A stretch of 64,000 nucleotides of DNA. Source: Bartonella sp. AR 15-3 (GTDB lineage Bacteria > Pseudomonadota > Alphaproteobacteria > Rhizobiales > Rhizobiaceae). Under the pieces are notes generated by a model that searched no databases, was not told the origin of the DNA, and saw nothing but the letters and a program-made list of their open reading frames with translations. The stretch covers positions 1,054,001 through 1,118,000 of the forward strand of contig NZ_MUYE01000001.1 in the NCBI RefSeq assembly GCF_002022445.1, written 5' to 3'. A program made the position numbers and the translations under genes. The number at the start of each line of letters is the position of its first letter. Positions within the stretch are counted from its first letter, which is position 1. Positions 40,873 through 51,151 of the stretch are shown piece after piece.

Positions 40873-41697
40873 AAAGATACCTCCAACATATATTGGCTCA
40901 TATACTCTCTCAGTAATTTTTGACTAAAAAATTCAACAATTACTATAAAAACTAGAATATATCCGTAAAATTAATAGCATCCTATCAGCAGTGAAGAGTA
41001 AATCATACATGCTAAAAAATGAAATATATCGAAATAAAATATAAATTTATACGCATTACTCATAGAGTAATTAATCATTACAATGAACGATATTAACATC
41101 CTTATATGAAGAGTGCTCAGTTGTACTTATGCAATATACCTGTAAGCAATATAATATTACTCTTTATATCCTATGAAAATTGAATTTTTCTAATTTGGAT
41201 ATCTATTAACTTGAAAGCAACAAATTTAAATTAATTTAGACTTTCAATATTATTGAAATCTTGAATTCAGCTGTTTCAAAATTGATGAAAATAACTCAAA
41301 AATATTTTTATTCTATCCTTAAAATGATATGATAATTAATAGCATGTATCAAGACAGCAACTATCTCACTAATCTATATACAGAAATTGCACTCAAAATT
41401 ACCCATAACAATAAACAATCATACATCTATAATGATGATTACTCTTACTGCTGCTTACATTACTTCAATTAATGTTAATTGTTAATATTACTCATCTACC
41501 ATGACTAATGTGTCTAAAAAATCTCATAGATTATAGAGAGTACTTTACAAACCATTGCTAATGATAGAAAAATAGTAAAAGACTATTTTCTTTAAAATCG
41601 TGTGCATCTTATTATAATTAGCTGCATTTATTTAAATAAAAAATATTCCAATGCTGTTATAATTGTGCATTTGGTTGATTAAACGGAGTAATGATAC
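40873..41697. other. Long AT-rich spacer upstream of the M16 peptidase gene
   Basis: About 825 bases without a supported gene. In many Rhizobiales thrC lies directly upstream of this peptidase gene (recalled, not checked). No thrC remnant could be recognised here. Confidence 0.35.
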
Positions 41698-42981
41698 ATG
41701 GGTGTAGATATCAGCCGCCTTAGTAATGGTTTGACTATCGCCACACATAAAATGCCACAAATTGAAAGTGTAGCGCTTGGAATATGGGTTAAAGTTGGTT
41801 CACGTAACGAAACCTTTATACAACATGGCATTGCCCATCTACTTGAACATATGGCTTTTAAAGGAACAGAAAACCGTACAGCTTTTAAAATCGCAACTGA
41901 TATTGAAGATGTTGGTGGAGAAATCAATGCTACCACAAGTATTGAAACAACCGCTTATTTTGCACGTGTTCTAAAAAAAGACATTCCTCTTGCTATTGAT
42001 ATTCTAGCCGATATTATGACATGTTCAAAATTTGATGAAGATGAATTAGACCGTGAAAAACAAGTCATTTTCCAAGAAATTGGTGCTACTTGTGATGCTC
42101 CTGATGATATCGTTTTTGACCATTTTACTGAAACCGCCTTTCGTGATCAATCTCTCGGCCGTTCTATTTTAGGAACACAGAAAACAGTCCAATCGTTCAC
42201 ATCTGCTGATCTTCGCAATTTTATGAATCAACAATATAGTGCAGACCGCATGATCGTAGTTGCTGCAGGATCTATAGAACATGAAAGTTTTCTGCGTCAA
42301 GTAGAAAGTTGTCTTGGCACTTTCCGCCCCCATTCAACAGCTCCTTTAGTCAATCTTGCTAATTATATCGGTGGTGACTTTCGCGAATATCGTAATCTAA
42401 TGGATACACAAATTGTACTTGGTTTTGAAGGGCGTCCATATCATGCGCATGACTTTTATACTGCTCAGATTCTTTCAATCATTCTTGGAGGAGGTATGTC
42501 ATCACGCTTATTCCAAGAAATAAGAGAAAAACGCGGGTTATGTTATTCTATTTATGCTTTCCATTGGGGATTTTCAGACACTGGGCTTTTCGGTCTTCAT
42601 GCTGCTACAGGACAAGAAGGATTAGAAACACTTTTACCTGTTATTCTTGATGAGCTCTACAAAATAAGTAAAAATATTCATACAAATGAACTTCAACGAG
42701 CACAGGCACAATATCGCGCTAATCTTACAATGTCACAAGAAAATCCATCTAGTCAAGCACATCTTATCGCTCGCCAAATGCTCCTTTATGGTAGACCAAT
42801 TCCAATTTCTGAAATGACTGAATGTTTAGAACTTATTACCTTAGAACAGCTAACTGATCTAGCTAAACATCTTTTTATCAATTCTAGCCCAACATTAGCA
42901 GCTGTTGGCCCTATTGGTCCACTCATGAATTTTGACGACTTAGTATCAACTCTTTCGCCCACTATGAACTGTCTTCTCTAA
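41698..42981 (+). CDS. M16-family zinc metallopeptidase (processing-peptidase-like)
   Basis: 427 residues, two-domain fold. The inverted zinc motif is His47-x-x-Glu50-His51 in GIAHLLEHMAFKGT, with the distal ligand Glu127 in LDREKQVIFQEI, 76 residues away as expected. The second half has RLFQEIREKRGLCYSIYAF, the substrate-contact segment. It resembles the mitochondrial processing peptidase beta subunit and the single M16 peptidase (PqqL/YmxG type) of alphaproteobacteria. No signal peptide, so it is probably cytosolic. GGAG precedes the ATG at ten bases. Substrate unknown. Confidence 0.92.
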   Translation: MGVDISRLSNGLTIATHKMPQIESVALGIWVKVGSRNETFIQHGIAHLLEHMAFKGTENRTAFKIATDIEDVGGEINATTSIETTAYFARVLKKDIPLAIDILADIMTCSKFDEDELDREKQVIFQEIGATCDAPDDIVFDHFTETAFRDQSLGRSILGTQKTVQSFTSADLRNFMNQQYSADRMIVVAAGSIEHESFLRQVESCLGTFRPHSTAPLVNLANYIGGDFREYRNLMDTQIVLGFEGRPYHAHDFYTAQILSIILGGGMSSRLFQEIREKRGLCYSIYAFHWGFSDTGLFGLHAATGQEGLETLLPVILDELYKISKNIHTNELQRAQAQYRANLTMSQENPSSQAHLIARQMLLYGRPIPISEMTECLELITLEQLTDLAKHLFINSSPTLAAVGPIGPLMNFDDLVSTLSPTMNCLL

Positions 42982-43454
42982 AAGAAACGAAGAGCACTCT
43001 CTAATACTTTAATTAGATAAAATTATAATTGAACACGCATAAATTACTCTAAAACCCAATAAGCCCCAAAATATGCACACATCTTTAATGAAAATCATCA
43101 TAAAAACTTTTCTTTATTAAATTAAATAAATTTGAAAAATTTTTATCAAAAAAACGAGCAAAACTGCCTAATTAACACCTCATATGATAAATAATTTAAT
43201 CAACAAGAATACATTGCGTAAAATCTAACAATAAATGGTTGATATTTTTCCTTTTAAAAAGAACAAAATTCCGTTAATTTTGGGACTCGTTAGTATGAGC
43301 AGATATCTGGTCTATTTTTGTATAAAATCTATGTGATTTTTTCAAAAGAAAATGACAACCGCTCTTTATAAAAAGAATAACTAATGAAGTGGAAGAATTT
43401 CCTCGAAAATCTCGTTTAAGATTAAATAGCTTCAAATACTGAGAGTGAGGCAGC
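42982..43454. other. Spacer upstream of the RgsP-like gene
   Basis: About 470 AT-rich bases, no gene seen. In relatives a GNAT acetyltransferase gene may lie here (recalled only). No remnant was recognised. Confidence 0.3.
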
Positions 43455-46328
43455 GTGAAGAGTTTTGGAAAAATAATCAATATTGTCCTTGTCATAATAA
43501 TTAGTCTTTTTGTATGCCTTTCATCAGCACAAGCAATCGAACCAATCAAAATTTCTCCTCAGGATATAGCTCTTGATTTGTCTAAAGCTATTGAAATTCA
43601 TCGCACTAATAACCCTATCTTCCAAACCAGTACAGCACCAGGACCGGATGGTATTATATGGCGTATTGAAGTACAGGCAAAAAGTGAAAATTTTTCCGGA
43701 AACTGGGCAGTATTTTCCCTTGCGAATCCAACAGATGAACAAATTGATCGTCTCATTGTAGTACCCCATTATCGTATGGCTCATTCGGGTCTTCTGTGGC
43801 CAGATCTTGGATCAGTACGTATTGAATCCATCACTCCAAGTGCAGGTTTTTCCCTTGATCGTCAAACTAATGCAAATGCAGATATTTTTCGTATCACTCT
43901 CAACCCTGGCACTGTAATTACATTTGTTGCAGAGTTAAGCTCTAAAAATCTACCACAAATCTACTTATGGCAGCCTGAAGCTTACAAAGATACAATTAAT
44001 TCTTATACACTTTATCATGGTATTCTTCTTGGTATATCAGGACTTTTGGCGCTCCTATTAACTATTTTATTTGTCGTTCGTGGGACAAGTCTTTTCCCTG
44101 CAACAGCTGCTGTTGCTTGGGCTGTTCTTTTTTACATTGGTATTGATTTTAACTTTTGGAATAAGCTCTTTGCAATTACACCAATAACAGAACCAATTTG
44201 GCGTGCTGGTACAGAAGTTGCACTTGCTGCAACACTCTCTATTTTTCTATTTACTTATCTGTGTCTTAACCGCTGGCATTATCACTTTAGCTACGGTGCA
44301 ATTATATGGATTATATCTCTCTGCGGATTAGGAGCATTTGCTATTTATGATCCCACTAGAGCAGCTGGAATCGCTCGCTTATCATTTGGGCTTACAGCTA
44401 TACTCGGGATTATATTGATCAGCTATTTTTCAATCCGTAGATATGACCGTGCAATCATGCTTATTCCAACATGGTTATTAATTAGCTTTTGGTCTCTTGA
44501 AGCTTATGCCTGCATAATAGGATATTTAGATAATGATATTGTTCAACCAGCTCTAGCAGGAGGATTGGTGCTCATTGTTCTTCTTATCAGCTTTCTTGTC
44601 ATGCAACAAACATTTTCTAATGATGCTTTCTATGAGGGCATTTTTTCCGATCTCGAACGACAAGTTCTGGCAGCTAGAGGAGCCGGAAGTATTATTTGGG
44701 ACTGGAATGTCGAACGTGACCGCATTGTTGTTCACCCAGATATGGCAGCCATTTTTGGTGCTAACAACTGCAAACTCAACGGTACTATGAGCGACTGGAT
44801 TTCAGCCTTGCATTATGATGATCGTGAGCGCTTTCAAGCTGTTTTAAATATTATTCTTGCACATAAAAAAGGACGTATTGATCAGATTTTTCGGCTCTCT
44901 TCCGGTGGGGGCCATTATCATTGGTTTTCTCTGCGTGCACGCCCAGCTATCCAAAAAGACGGAAAGATTACTCGCGTTATCGGGAGTATTGTCAATATCA
45001 CTAATCACAAAAAAGCCGAAGAACGTTTACTATACGATGCAATTCATGATAGCTTGACCGGTCTTCCTAATCAACAAATTTTTCTCGATAGATTACAAAA
45101 TTATAGCTCTTTAGCTAAAGCAAATATAAAAATTAAACCAACAATTTTTATGATTGATTTTGACAACTTTCGTCAAATTAATCGTAAACTAGGTATAGCG
45201 GTTGGGGATACTGTCCTCTTAATAATTGCGCGTCGTTTGAGCCGCCTTATTAACCTACAAGACAGCTTATCACGCCTTTCTGCAGACCGTTTTGCAATTA
45301 TTTTACTCAGCGAAACAGAACCCCAAAAAATTGCAATGTTCGCAAATCATCTGCACAAAACAATTTCAGCTCCTATTACTCTTGAAGAAAAAACTATAAC
45401 GCTTTCTTCATCCATTGGATTGGTTACGTGGAGTGATAACAAATCAACTGCTCAAAATATTTTCAATGACAGTGAGCTGGCAATGATCCATGCAAAACAA
45501 ATGGGTGGTAATCACATTGAACCTTTCCGTCCCAATTTTCGTACTTTAAACCTCGAGCATAATAATATCAACAAAGATATTCATCACGCTATCAAGCGTA
45601 ATGAAATAAAAATTCTCTATCATCCTATTCTTAATTTATCAGATGGGCAAATTATTGGTTTTGAAACAATCGTGGAATGGCACCATCCAAATCACGGAAA
45701 TTTAAATGTCCATGATTTTATCAAAATCGTAGAAAGCGAACAGCTCGTTATGGATTTAGTAGAATTCATCGTTGATCGCGCTATAATAGATCTTATAAAT
45801 ATACAAGAAAAATGTGCTAAAAATCCTTTCTTTATTTCTATCAACTTACCAAGTGCAGAAATGATTCATCCTGACTTTATAAGTCAACTACGCTCTTCTC
45901 TTCTTCGCAATCCGGTCAGTAAAGGACGATTGATGATAGAAATATCTGAGCTTGTTTTACGAAAAAATCCTGAACAATCAGCTCATTTTTTTGAACAGAT
46001 TAAAGCATTGGGAATGAATCTGGCATTAGATAATTTTGGAACAGGTTATTCACCACTTACATATCTTGTCCGTTATCCATTCGACATGGTCAAATTAGAT
46101 CGTTCACTTATCTCTATCGATTCACATAATAAAAAACTTGTACTTAAATCAATTATCAGAATGGCTACTGATCTTAATTTACAAATCATAGCAGAAGGCG
46201 TAGAAAACGAAAAAGAAGCTATTTTTTTAAGACAAGAAGGTTGTAAATATGTTCAAAGCACAACCGTCACTAAACCAATTGCCGTCGAAGAATTAATTGC
46301 TCTTGTTCAAAATCACTTCTCTTTATAA
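43455..46328 (+). CDS. rgsP: Seven-TM, PAS, degenerate GGDEF, EAL domain protein (RgsP-like)
   Basis: 957 residues: signal peptide to about 27, a periplasmic 7TMR-DISM-like sensor domain (about 30-175), seven hydrophobic segments (about 185-390), a PAS domain (about 425-520), GGDEF and EAL domains. This is the layout of RgsP, which directs unipolar growth and peptidoglycan synthesis in Sinorhizobium. The GGDEF signature is replaced by SADRF (near 608-612), so diguanylate cyclase activity is not expected. In the EAL domain, the motif is FETIVEW (Glu kept). Asn in SINLP, Glu in EISE, Lys in VKLDRS and Glu in AEGVEN are kept. The paired acids DD before FGTGY are DN here, and the final QGY is QST. 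Phosphodiesterase activity is therefore doubtful. The start is GTG. Confidence 0.85.
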   Translation: MKSFGKIINIVLVIIISLFVCLSSAQAIEPIKISPQDIALDLSKAIEIHRTNNPIFQTSTAPGPDGIIWRIEVQAKSENFSGNWAVFSLANPTDEQIDRLIVVPHYRMAHSGLLWPDLGSVRIESITPSAGFSLDRQTNANADIFRITLNPGTVITFVAELSSKNLPQIYLWQPEAYKDTINSYTLYHGILLGISGLLALLLTILFVVRGTSLFPATAAVAWAVLFYIGIDFNFWNKLFAITPITEPIWRAGTEVALAATLSIFLFTYLCLNRWHYHFSYGAIIWIISLCGLGAFAIYDPTRAAGIARLSFGLTAILGIILISYFSIRRYDRAIMLIPTWLLISFWSLEAYACIIGYLDNDIVQPALAGGLVLIVLLISFLVMQQTFSNDAFYEGIFSDLERQVLAARGAGSIIWDWNVERDRIVVHPDMAAIFGANNCKLNGTMSDWISALHYDDRERFQAVLNIILAHKKGRIDQIFRLSSGGGHYHWFSLRARPAIQKDGKITRVIGSIVNITNHKKAEERLLYDAIHDSLTGLPNQQIFLDRLQNYSSLAKANIKIKPTIFMIDFDNFRQINRKLGIAVGDTVLLIIARRLSRLINLQDSLSRLSADRFAIILLSETEPQKIAMFANHLHKTISAPITLEEKTITLSSSIGLVTWSDNKSTAQNIFNDSELAMIHAKQMGGNHIEPFRPNFRTLNLEHNNINKDIHHAIKRNEIKILYHPILNLSDGQIIGFETIVEWHHPNHGNLNVHDFIKIVESEQLVMDLVEFIVDRAIIDLINIQEKCAKNPFFISINLPSAEMIHPDFISQLRSSLLRNPVSKGRLMIEISELVLRKNPEQSAHFFEQIKALGMNLALDNFGTGYSPLTYLVRYPFDMVKLDRSLISIDSHNKKLVLKSIIRMATDLNLQIIAEGVENEKEAIFLRQEGCKYVQSTTVTKPIAVEELIALVQNHFSL

Positions 46329-46354
46329 TTAAGTAACGTTATAAAACGAATAAT

Positions 46355-46939
46355 CTATGCATGACCTACTTCAGAAATAAGAGAAGTTGGATTAATTCCA
46401 ATGCGAATGAGGCTTTCATCATACTTACTACTAATATCGCTTTCAAAAAGAAAATTAGGAGATGTAGGACTAATTAACCAACCATTTGTATAAATCTCTG
46501 TTTCAAGCTGTCCTGCTTTCCACCCAGCATAGCCCAAAGCTATAAGAGCATGTTGAGGCCCTCTCTCACAACTCATAGCTTTTAATACATCAAGGGTTGT
46601 AGTAAGATAAATTTCGTCTGTAACAGATATAGTCGCTTCACCAGCATAATCATCTGAATGCAATACAAAACCACGAGACGTATCAATAGGCCCACCACAG
46701 CGTATTGGAAACTTTTTAATTGGCTCAGAAAGATAATTTTTTTGATTTTGGTTAATCACTCCTAGCTGAAGCAAAAGTTCAGGAAAATTAATATTGTGTA
46801 ACTGATTGAGAATAATTCCCATAGCACCAGCATTAGAATGGGCACAAATATAGATAACAGAACGAACAAAGCGCTTGTCATTCATTCCAGGCATTGCTAT
46901 CAGCAACTGTCCATTCAAAAATCCTTCATGCTGTTTCAT
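46355..46939 (-). CDS. YqgE/AlgH family protein (UPF0301)
   Basis: 194 residues. The conserved start [18 protein letters not shown] is present, with the [16 protein letters not shown] core, a [14 protein letters not shown] segment and [13 protein letters not shown], all family hallmarks. Cytosolic; molecular role unresolved in the literature. GGAGA lies nine bases before the ATG. It is convergent with the RgsP-like gene (26 bases apart) and divergent from the DsbD-domain gene. Confidence 0.9.
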   Translation of the reverse strand: MKQHEGFLNGQLLIAMPGMNDKRFVRSVIYICAHSNAGAMGIILNQLHNINFPELLLQLGVINQNQKNYLSEPIKKFPIRCGGPIDTSRGFVLHSDDYAGEATISVTDEIYLTTTLDVLKAMSCERGPQHALIALGYAGWKAGQLETEIYTNGWLISPTSPNFLFESDISSKYDESLIRIGINPTSLISEVGHA

Positions 46940-47008
46940 AATTTGATAGTCTCCACAATCTAATTTTTGACTTCAACTAAATCAGTATCAGTAAAGAATA
47001 AAGATCAA

Positions 47009-47887
47009 ATGAAAAAATTGCAAATATTTCAAAATTTACAAAAAATTACAAATATTTTTCAGAAAAATCTCTTAGTAACTTTGAAAATAATACTCATATT
47101 TTTAGGATTTTTCTACTTTCTTGCTAATGCTCAAGCAAAACAAAAACCATATCTTATTGCAACACCTTGGCATGAATCAGAAGGTGGCTATGCTAGATTA
47201 GCTATAACTTCATCTTCCCTTTCTGGAATAAAAAGTGGTATTATTGAAATTACGTTAAGACCAAAATGGAAAACTTATTGGCGAAACCCAGGAGATTCCG
47301 GTATGGCACCATTTTTTAATTTCAACCAACAAGTATCTTATGAAATTTTTTATCCTACACCACAGCTCTATCAAACAGAAAATGATTGGTCATTAGGTTA
47401 TAAAAATAAAGTCGTACTTCCCTTTAATATCTCTAGTTCAGACGAAAATCTAAGTGGTTCTTTAACCCTTGGAATGTGTAATGAAATTTGTATCCCTCTT
47501 ACTATCAATTTTAATTTTTCCTCATCTACTCAAAATAATACTTCTCTTTCTCTATCCTTATTAAAAAAAGCTCAAGATGCTTTACCTCGTACAGCCCATA
47601 ATGCATTTAAAATACATGCTGAAAAAAATGAAAATACCCTCTTAATAAAAATAAAAAATAATAAAATAATCACAACTTCTGCTCTCTTTTTAGATGGAGG
47701 TTTAATGCAAATTGGACCAACAAAAAAGATAAGTGATCACGAAGGATATGCAGTCTTTAATGCACCGATATATTACGATTCAGATGAATTGAACAAAACA
47801 GTTTTTTATACTGTTTCTTATCAAGACCATGCCTTCAGCGGAACATTTACAATAAATACACAATCAAGTCATACTATCATTCCATGA
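47009..47887 (+). CDS. Periplasmic DsbD N-terminal-domain protein
   Basis: About 292 residues. A hydrophobic signal/anchor (about 28-48, cut near NAQA) is followed by an immunoglobulin-like DsbD alpha domain with RPKWKTYWRNPGDSGMAP, ENDWSLGYKNKVVLPF and the cysteine pair in LGMCNEICIPLTI near 157-161. DsbD_N proteins pass electrons to periplasmic thiols. Here the membrane and thioredoxin domains of full DsbD are absent, so it must rely on another reductant (inference). Rhizobiales carry such stand-alone proteins beside yqgE. An ATG is chosen over an upstream in-frame TTG; the ribosome site is weak. Confidence 0.8.
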   Translation: MKKLQIFQNLQKITNIFQKNLLVTLKIILIFLGFFYFLANAQAKQKPYLIATPWHESEGGYARLAITSSSLSGIKSGIIEITLRPKWKTYWRNPGDSGMAPFFNFNQQVSYEIFYPTPQLYQTENDWSLGYKNKVVLPFNISSSDENLSGSLTLGMCNEICIPLTINFNFSSSTQNNTSLSLSLLKKAQDALPRTAHNAFKIHAEKNENTLLIKIKNNKIITTSALFLDGGLMQIGPTKKISDHEGYAVFNAPIYYDSDELNKTVFYTVSYQDHAFSGTFTINTQSSHTIIP

Positions 47888-47896
47888 AATAAAAAA

Positions 47897-48364
47897 TTAT
47901 GTTGAAAAATACCTATTCTCACGATATTCAGTAATTGCCTTACGTGCGAGTGCGTCTGCGCGCTCATTATCTGGATGGCCCGCATGTCCTTTTATCCAGT
48001 ACCATCTGATATTATGGTGAGAACAGGCATCATCAAGGGCTTGCCATAACTTCATATTTTTAACAGGACTTTTCGATGCAGCGCACCAATTATTTTTTTT
48101 CCATCGCTCAATCCACGTAGAAATCCCATTACGTACGTAGGCTGAGTCTGTATAAAGATCAACCAAACATGATTCCTTCAAAGCATTTAACGCGCGAATT
48201 GCCGCCATAAGTTCCATTTGATTATTGGTCGTATATACTTCTCCACCATAAAGCTCACGTTCATGACCATTCCAGCGTAAAACTGCCCCCCATCCTCCCA
48301 AGCCAGGATTTCCCGAACAAGCACCATCTGTATAAATTTCAACGACTTTTTTTTGATCTAACAT
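47897..48364 (-). CDS. rnhA: Ribonuclease HI
   Basis: Degrades the RNA strand of RNA-DNA hybrids. 155 residues, normal length. The catalytic acids are in place: Asp13 in [11 protein letters not shown], Glu51 in [10 protein letters not shown], Asp73 in [11 protein letters not shown] and Asp137 in [11 protein letters not shown]. The basic handle region is present ([19 protein letters not shown]). Its stop is nine bases from the convergent DsbD-domain gene. ispH lies upstream on the same strand across a 359-base gap that in relatives holds thrB. Confidence 0.96.
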   Translation of the reverse strand: MLDQKKVVEIYTDGACSGNPGLGGWGAVLRWNGHERELYGGEVYTTNNQMELMAAIRALNALKESCLVDLYTDSAYVRNGISTWIERWKKNNWCAASKSPVKNMKLWQALDDACSHHNIRWYWIKGHAGHPDNERADALARKAITEYRENRYFST

Positions 48365-48723
48365 AACATAAACACAACTCTACCTCAGCCAAGAAGTTCA
48401 ATTACTGCAAAAATAAAGTTCATGCCAATATTTCAACAATTTTTTTTGAATAACAAAACTACATTGCCTGTCCAATATAACATAATTATGATATAATTAC
48501 TTTTTGAAACACTGATCATAACAAGAAAAACTATATCGGATACAAATGTCGTATAGGGATACATAAAAGATAAATTATTTTCTAAGAAACATAAAGTGAA
48601 TAGTTGTTGTATTTTATAAAACCCTAGACTTCCAGCATCCTCTCTTTTTCCTCGTTTTTAAAAGCAAACTTACTGACTAACATGCTAAAATGCGTTGGGC
48701 TATAATATCCTATATAACTGCTA
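48365..48723. other. Spacer between ispH and rnhA, probable site of lost thrB
   Basis: About 359 bases without an open frame. In many Rhizobiales homoserine kinase (thrB) lies between ispH and rnhA. No thrB fragment can be read here in any minus-strand frame, so if it was present it has been lost. Confidence 0.35.
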
Positions 48724-49779
48724 CTATTCTTCTTTTATTTTATAAATGCCATTATCATTACTTTTGTTTTTTAATACTTCTGCTCGTCCCTTAATAAAGG
48801 CTATATCTTGAGAGGATAGACTGATATCACGCAATTCACGATTTACTAGAAATGTTTCCGTCTCAACTATAGTTTCAGCCAATTCTATTTTGATATCATA
48901 ACGTGCACGAAACGCTGTAATGATTTCATCAACAATAATTTCAGGAGCTGATGCTCCCGCTGAAAGGCTAATGACTGAAAGAACACCTAGATTATCAAAA
49001 TCAATTTCATCAGCACGCTGTATTAAAATAGATCGACGCGCGCCAAATCTCTCAGCAACTTCCACCAAACGTTTAGAATTAGATGAATTCGGCGAACCAA
49101 CAATTAAAAATAAATCACTTCCTAATGCCGCTGCCTTAACAGCATCTTGTCGGTTAGTAGTGGCGTAACAAATTGATTCAGCTGCTGGAGCTGCTAACGC
49201 AGGAAAACGCTGTTGTAATACATTAAGAATCTGTGCTGTATCTTCAACAGAGAGTGTTGTTTGTGTTACAAATCCTAATTTATTTGGATTATTTGGTTGA
49301 TAACATAAAGCATCTTCTACAGTTTCAATCAATGTAACATTCCCTTCTTCAAGCTGTCCCATAGTTCCAATTACTTCAGGATGGCCTGCATGACCAATCA
49401 ATATAACATGACGGCCATGACGTTGATGACGAATTGCTTGCTTATGGACTTTAGAAACTAACGGACATGTCGCATCAAGATAAAATAAATTATAACGAAT
49501 AGCTTCTTCTTCTACAGATTTTGGCACACCATGAGCAGAAAACACAACAGGTCGACTACGATGCACTTCAGGTATCTCACAAAGTTCTTCAACAAAAATG
49601 GCGCCTCGTTGCTGCAACCCCTCAACGACATAGCGGTTATGTACAATTTCATGACGAACATACACAGGAGAACCATATTTTTTCAATGCAAGAATAACAA
49701 TCTGGATAGCACGATCAACACCAGCGCAAAACCCGCGTGGTCCACAAAGGCGAATTATTAAAGGAGGAAGTATAGACAA
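48724..49779 (-). CDS. ispH: 4-hydroxy-3-methylbut-2-enyl diphosphate reductase
   Basis: Last enzyme of the non-mevalonate isoprenoid pathway, making IPP and DMAPP. It uses a [4Fe-4S] cluster in the cytosol. 351 residues. Cluster cysteines are visible in LCGPRGFCAGVDRAI (Cys18), LDATCPLVSKVH and SICYATTNRQ. The HGVP loop, HPEVIGTMGQ and GSPNSSNSKRLVE form the substrate pocket. The start is TTG: GAAGGT lies about five bases upstream and no ATG gives a full N-terminus. The C-terminal ~25 residues are polar and unconserved. Confidence 0.95.
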   Translation of the reverse strand: MSILPPLIIRLCGPRGFCAGVDRAIQIVILALKKYGSPVYVRHEIVHNRYVVEGLQQRGAIFVEELCEIPEVHRSRPVVFSAHGVPKSVEEEAIRYNLFYLDATCPLVSKVHKQAIRHQRHGRHVILIGHAGHPEVIGTMGQLEEGNVTLIETVEDALCYQPNNPNKLGFVTQTTLSVEDTAQILNVLQQRFPALAAPAAESICYATTNRQDAVKAAALGSDLFLIVGSPNSSNSKRLVEVAERFGARRSILIQRADEIDFDNLGVLSVISLSAGASAPEIIVDEIITAFRARYDIKIELAETIVETETFLVNRELRDISLSSQDIAFIKGRAEVLKNKSNDNGIYKIKEE

Positions 49780-50142
49780 AATTTACCTTCAATATTTATA
49801 AATTCTTACCCAAATTATAATATATCATTGTTACTTTAATATACGAAATGTTTCCTATATACAAGATGATTTCTCTTAAAAGACTAATAATCACCATTTA
49901 TCTAAAAAAATGGCGCAATAAACGTTAGTTACAACTTCTCTTTTTGTAAAATAAAGCGGTAGCAGGTCACTATTCTCGCTAAAATCAGAGAAATAACTGT
50001 ATACACCATACAAACCGTTGATTAGTAATATCTAATTAAGAACTTTTAATCATTATCTTCTCATAGCAGAAATAGATTAACGGAATTAATACCTACAAAA
50101 TCCCTCATATTTAAATGAAGATGTTTATTTATTAGGGGAACG
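49780..50142. other. Spacer between ispH and the CAU tRNA
   Basis: About 360 AT-rich bases. No gene or strong hairpin recognised. Confidence 0.3.
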
Positions 50143-50216
50143 TGGGCCCGGAGGGACTCGAACCCCCAACCAAGCGGTTATGAGCCGCTGGCTCTAACCA
50201 ATTGAGCTACAGGCCC
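50143..50216 (-). tRNA. tRNA with CAT anticodon, probably tRNA-Ile2
   Basis: A complete cloverleaf of 74 bases. The acceptor GGGCCTG pairs with CGGGCCC (one G-U), discriminator A, CCA not encoded. The anticodon stem AGCGG/CCGCT has loop CTCATAA, giving CAT. The T arm is GGGGG-TTCGAGT-CCCTC. A73, C4-G69, U12-A23 and C29-G41 match the determinants of the lysidine-modified isoleucine tRNA that reads AUA. Elongator tRNA-Met is the alternative. It does not look like initiator tRNA, because 1-72 is a normal G-C pair. Confidence 0.85.
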
Positions 50217-50384
50217 CACAGAGATTTTCTCTAAACTAAAATATCCTATTATACAAGAGCTTGCTTTAATTATACTGCGTCTTTTTTTCTTTCTTTTTGT
50301 TTTTTTCTTCCAACACTCTAATTACTTTACAATGAGCACCAAAAATGGAAAAGTAATAGAGTACATATATTATAAGGAATGAAC

Positions 50385-51128
50385 ATGACTAAAATAATTT
50401 TCCAACTGTCCAATATCTACCGAATTCAGTTGTCGATATTGACTGTATTATCTATACTCACTACTTCACTCGTCGTACATGCGGAAGAAACAATCAAAGA
50501 TGCATCAACAATTACAGTTACAGCAACTGGTGAAAACCAGGCAACACCAGATATGGCGATTATCAATCTAGCTGTTGTTACTTATGACGTAACTGCTCAA
50601 AAAGCCTTAGCAGCAAATAATAAATTTATGAATGATATTATGAATACTTTTAAAAATAATGGTATTCACGCAAATGACTTGCAAACATCAGGCTTATCTA
50701 TTTACCAAATAACCTCAGACAAAAAACAAGAAAAAAAGAACAATGAAATAACTTACCATGTTTCAAATTCTTTAACAGTAAATATCCGTGATTTAGCCAA
50801 TGCCGGTAAACTATTTGACCAAGCAATGGCACTTGGTGTTAATTCTGTTAATGGAATTACCTTTACCAATGCTAATACAAAGCCATTGTATAAAGAAGCA
50901 CGTAAAAAAGCTGTTACTGAAGCTATTGCAAAAGCAGAAACTTTAGCTCAAGCAGCCAATGTGAAATTAGGAAAGATTATTAAAATTAATGAAAGTAATA
51001 ACGAATACTATCCAACACCACGCCTCATGAGTAGAGCGCAACCTGCAGACTATGCAGATACAAATTTTTCAGGAGGCGAATTAAATTATCATGTTAGTGT
51101 CACTATAACATTTGCTATCGACGAATAA
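50385..51128 (+). CDS. Periplasmic SIMPL-domain (DUF541) protein
   Basis: About 247 residues. Signal peptide to about residue 33 (cut near VVHA-EE), then a SIMPL domain. It opens with ITVTATGENQATPDMAIINLAV, and the middle has YHVSNSLTVNIRDLANAG. ARKKAVTEAIAKAETLAQAANV near the C-terminus is the family helix. SIMPL proteins (BP26/OMP28 in Brucella, a periplasmic immunogen) form ring-like oligomers; the function is not settled. Of two close ATGs the second is chosen, because AAGGA lies six bases before it and touches the first. Confidence 0.9.
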   Translation: MTKIIFQLSNIYRIQLSILTVLSILTTSLVVHAEETIKDASTITVTATGENQATPDMAIINLAVVTYDVTAQKALAANNKFMNDIMNTFKNNGIHANDLQTSGLSIYQITSDKKQEKKNNEITYHVSNSLTVNIRDLANAGKLFDQAMALGVNSVNGITFTNANTKPLYKEARKKAVTEAIAKAETLAQAANVKLGKIIKINESNNEYYPTPRLMSRAQPADYADTNFSGGELNYHVSVTITFAIDE

Positions 51129-51151
51129 TCATCAATCACTTAGTAAAAAAT

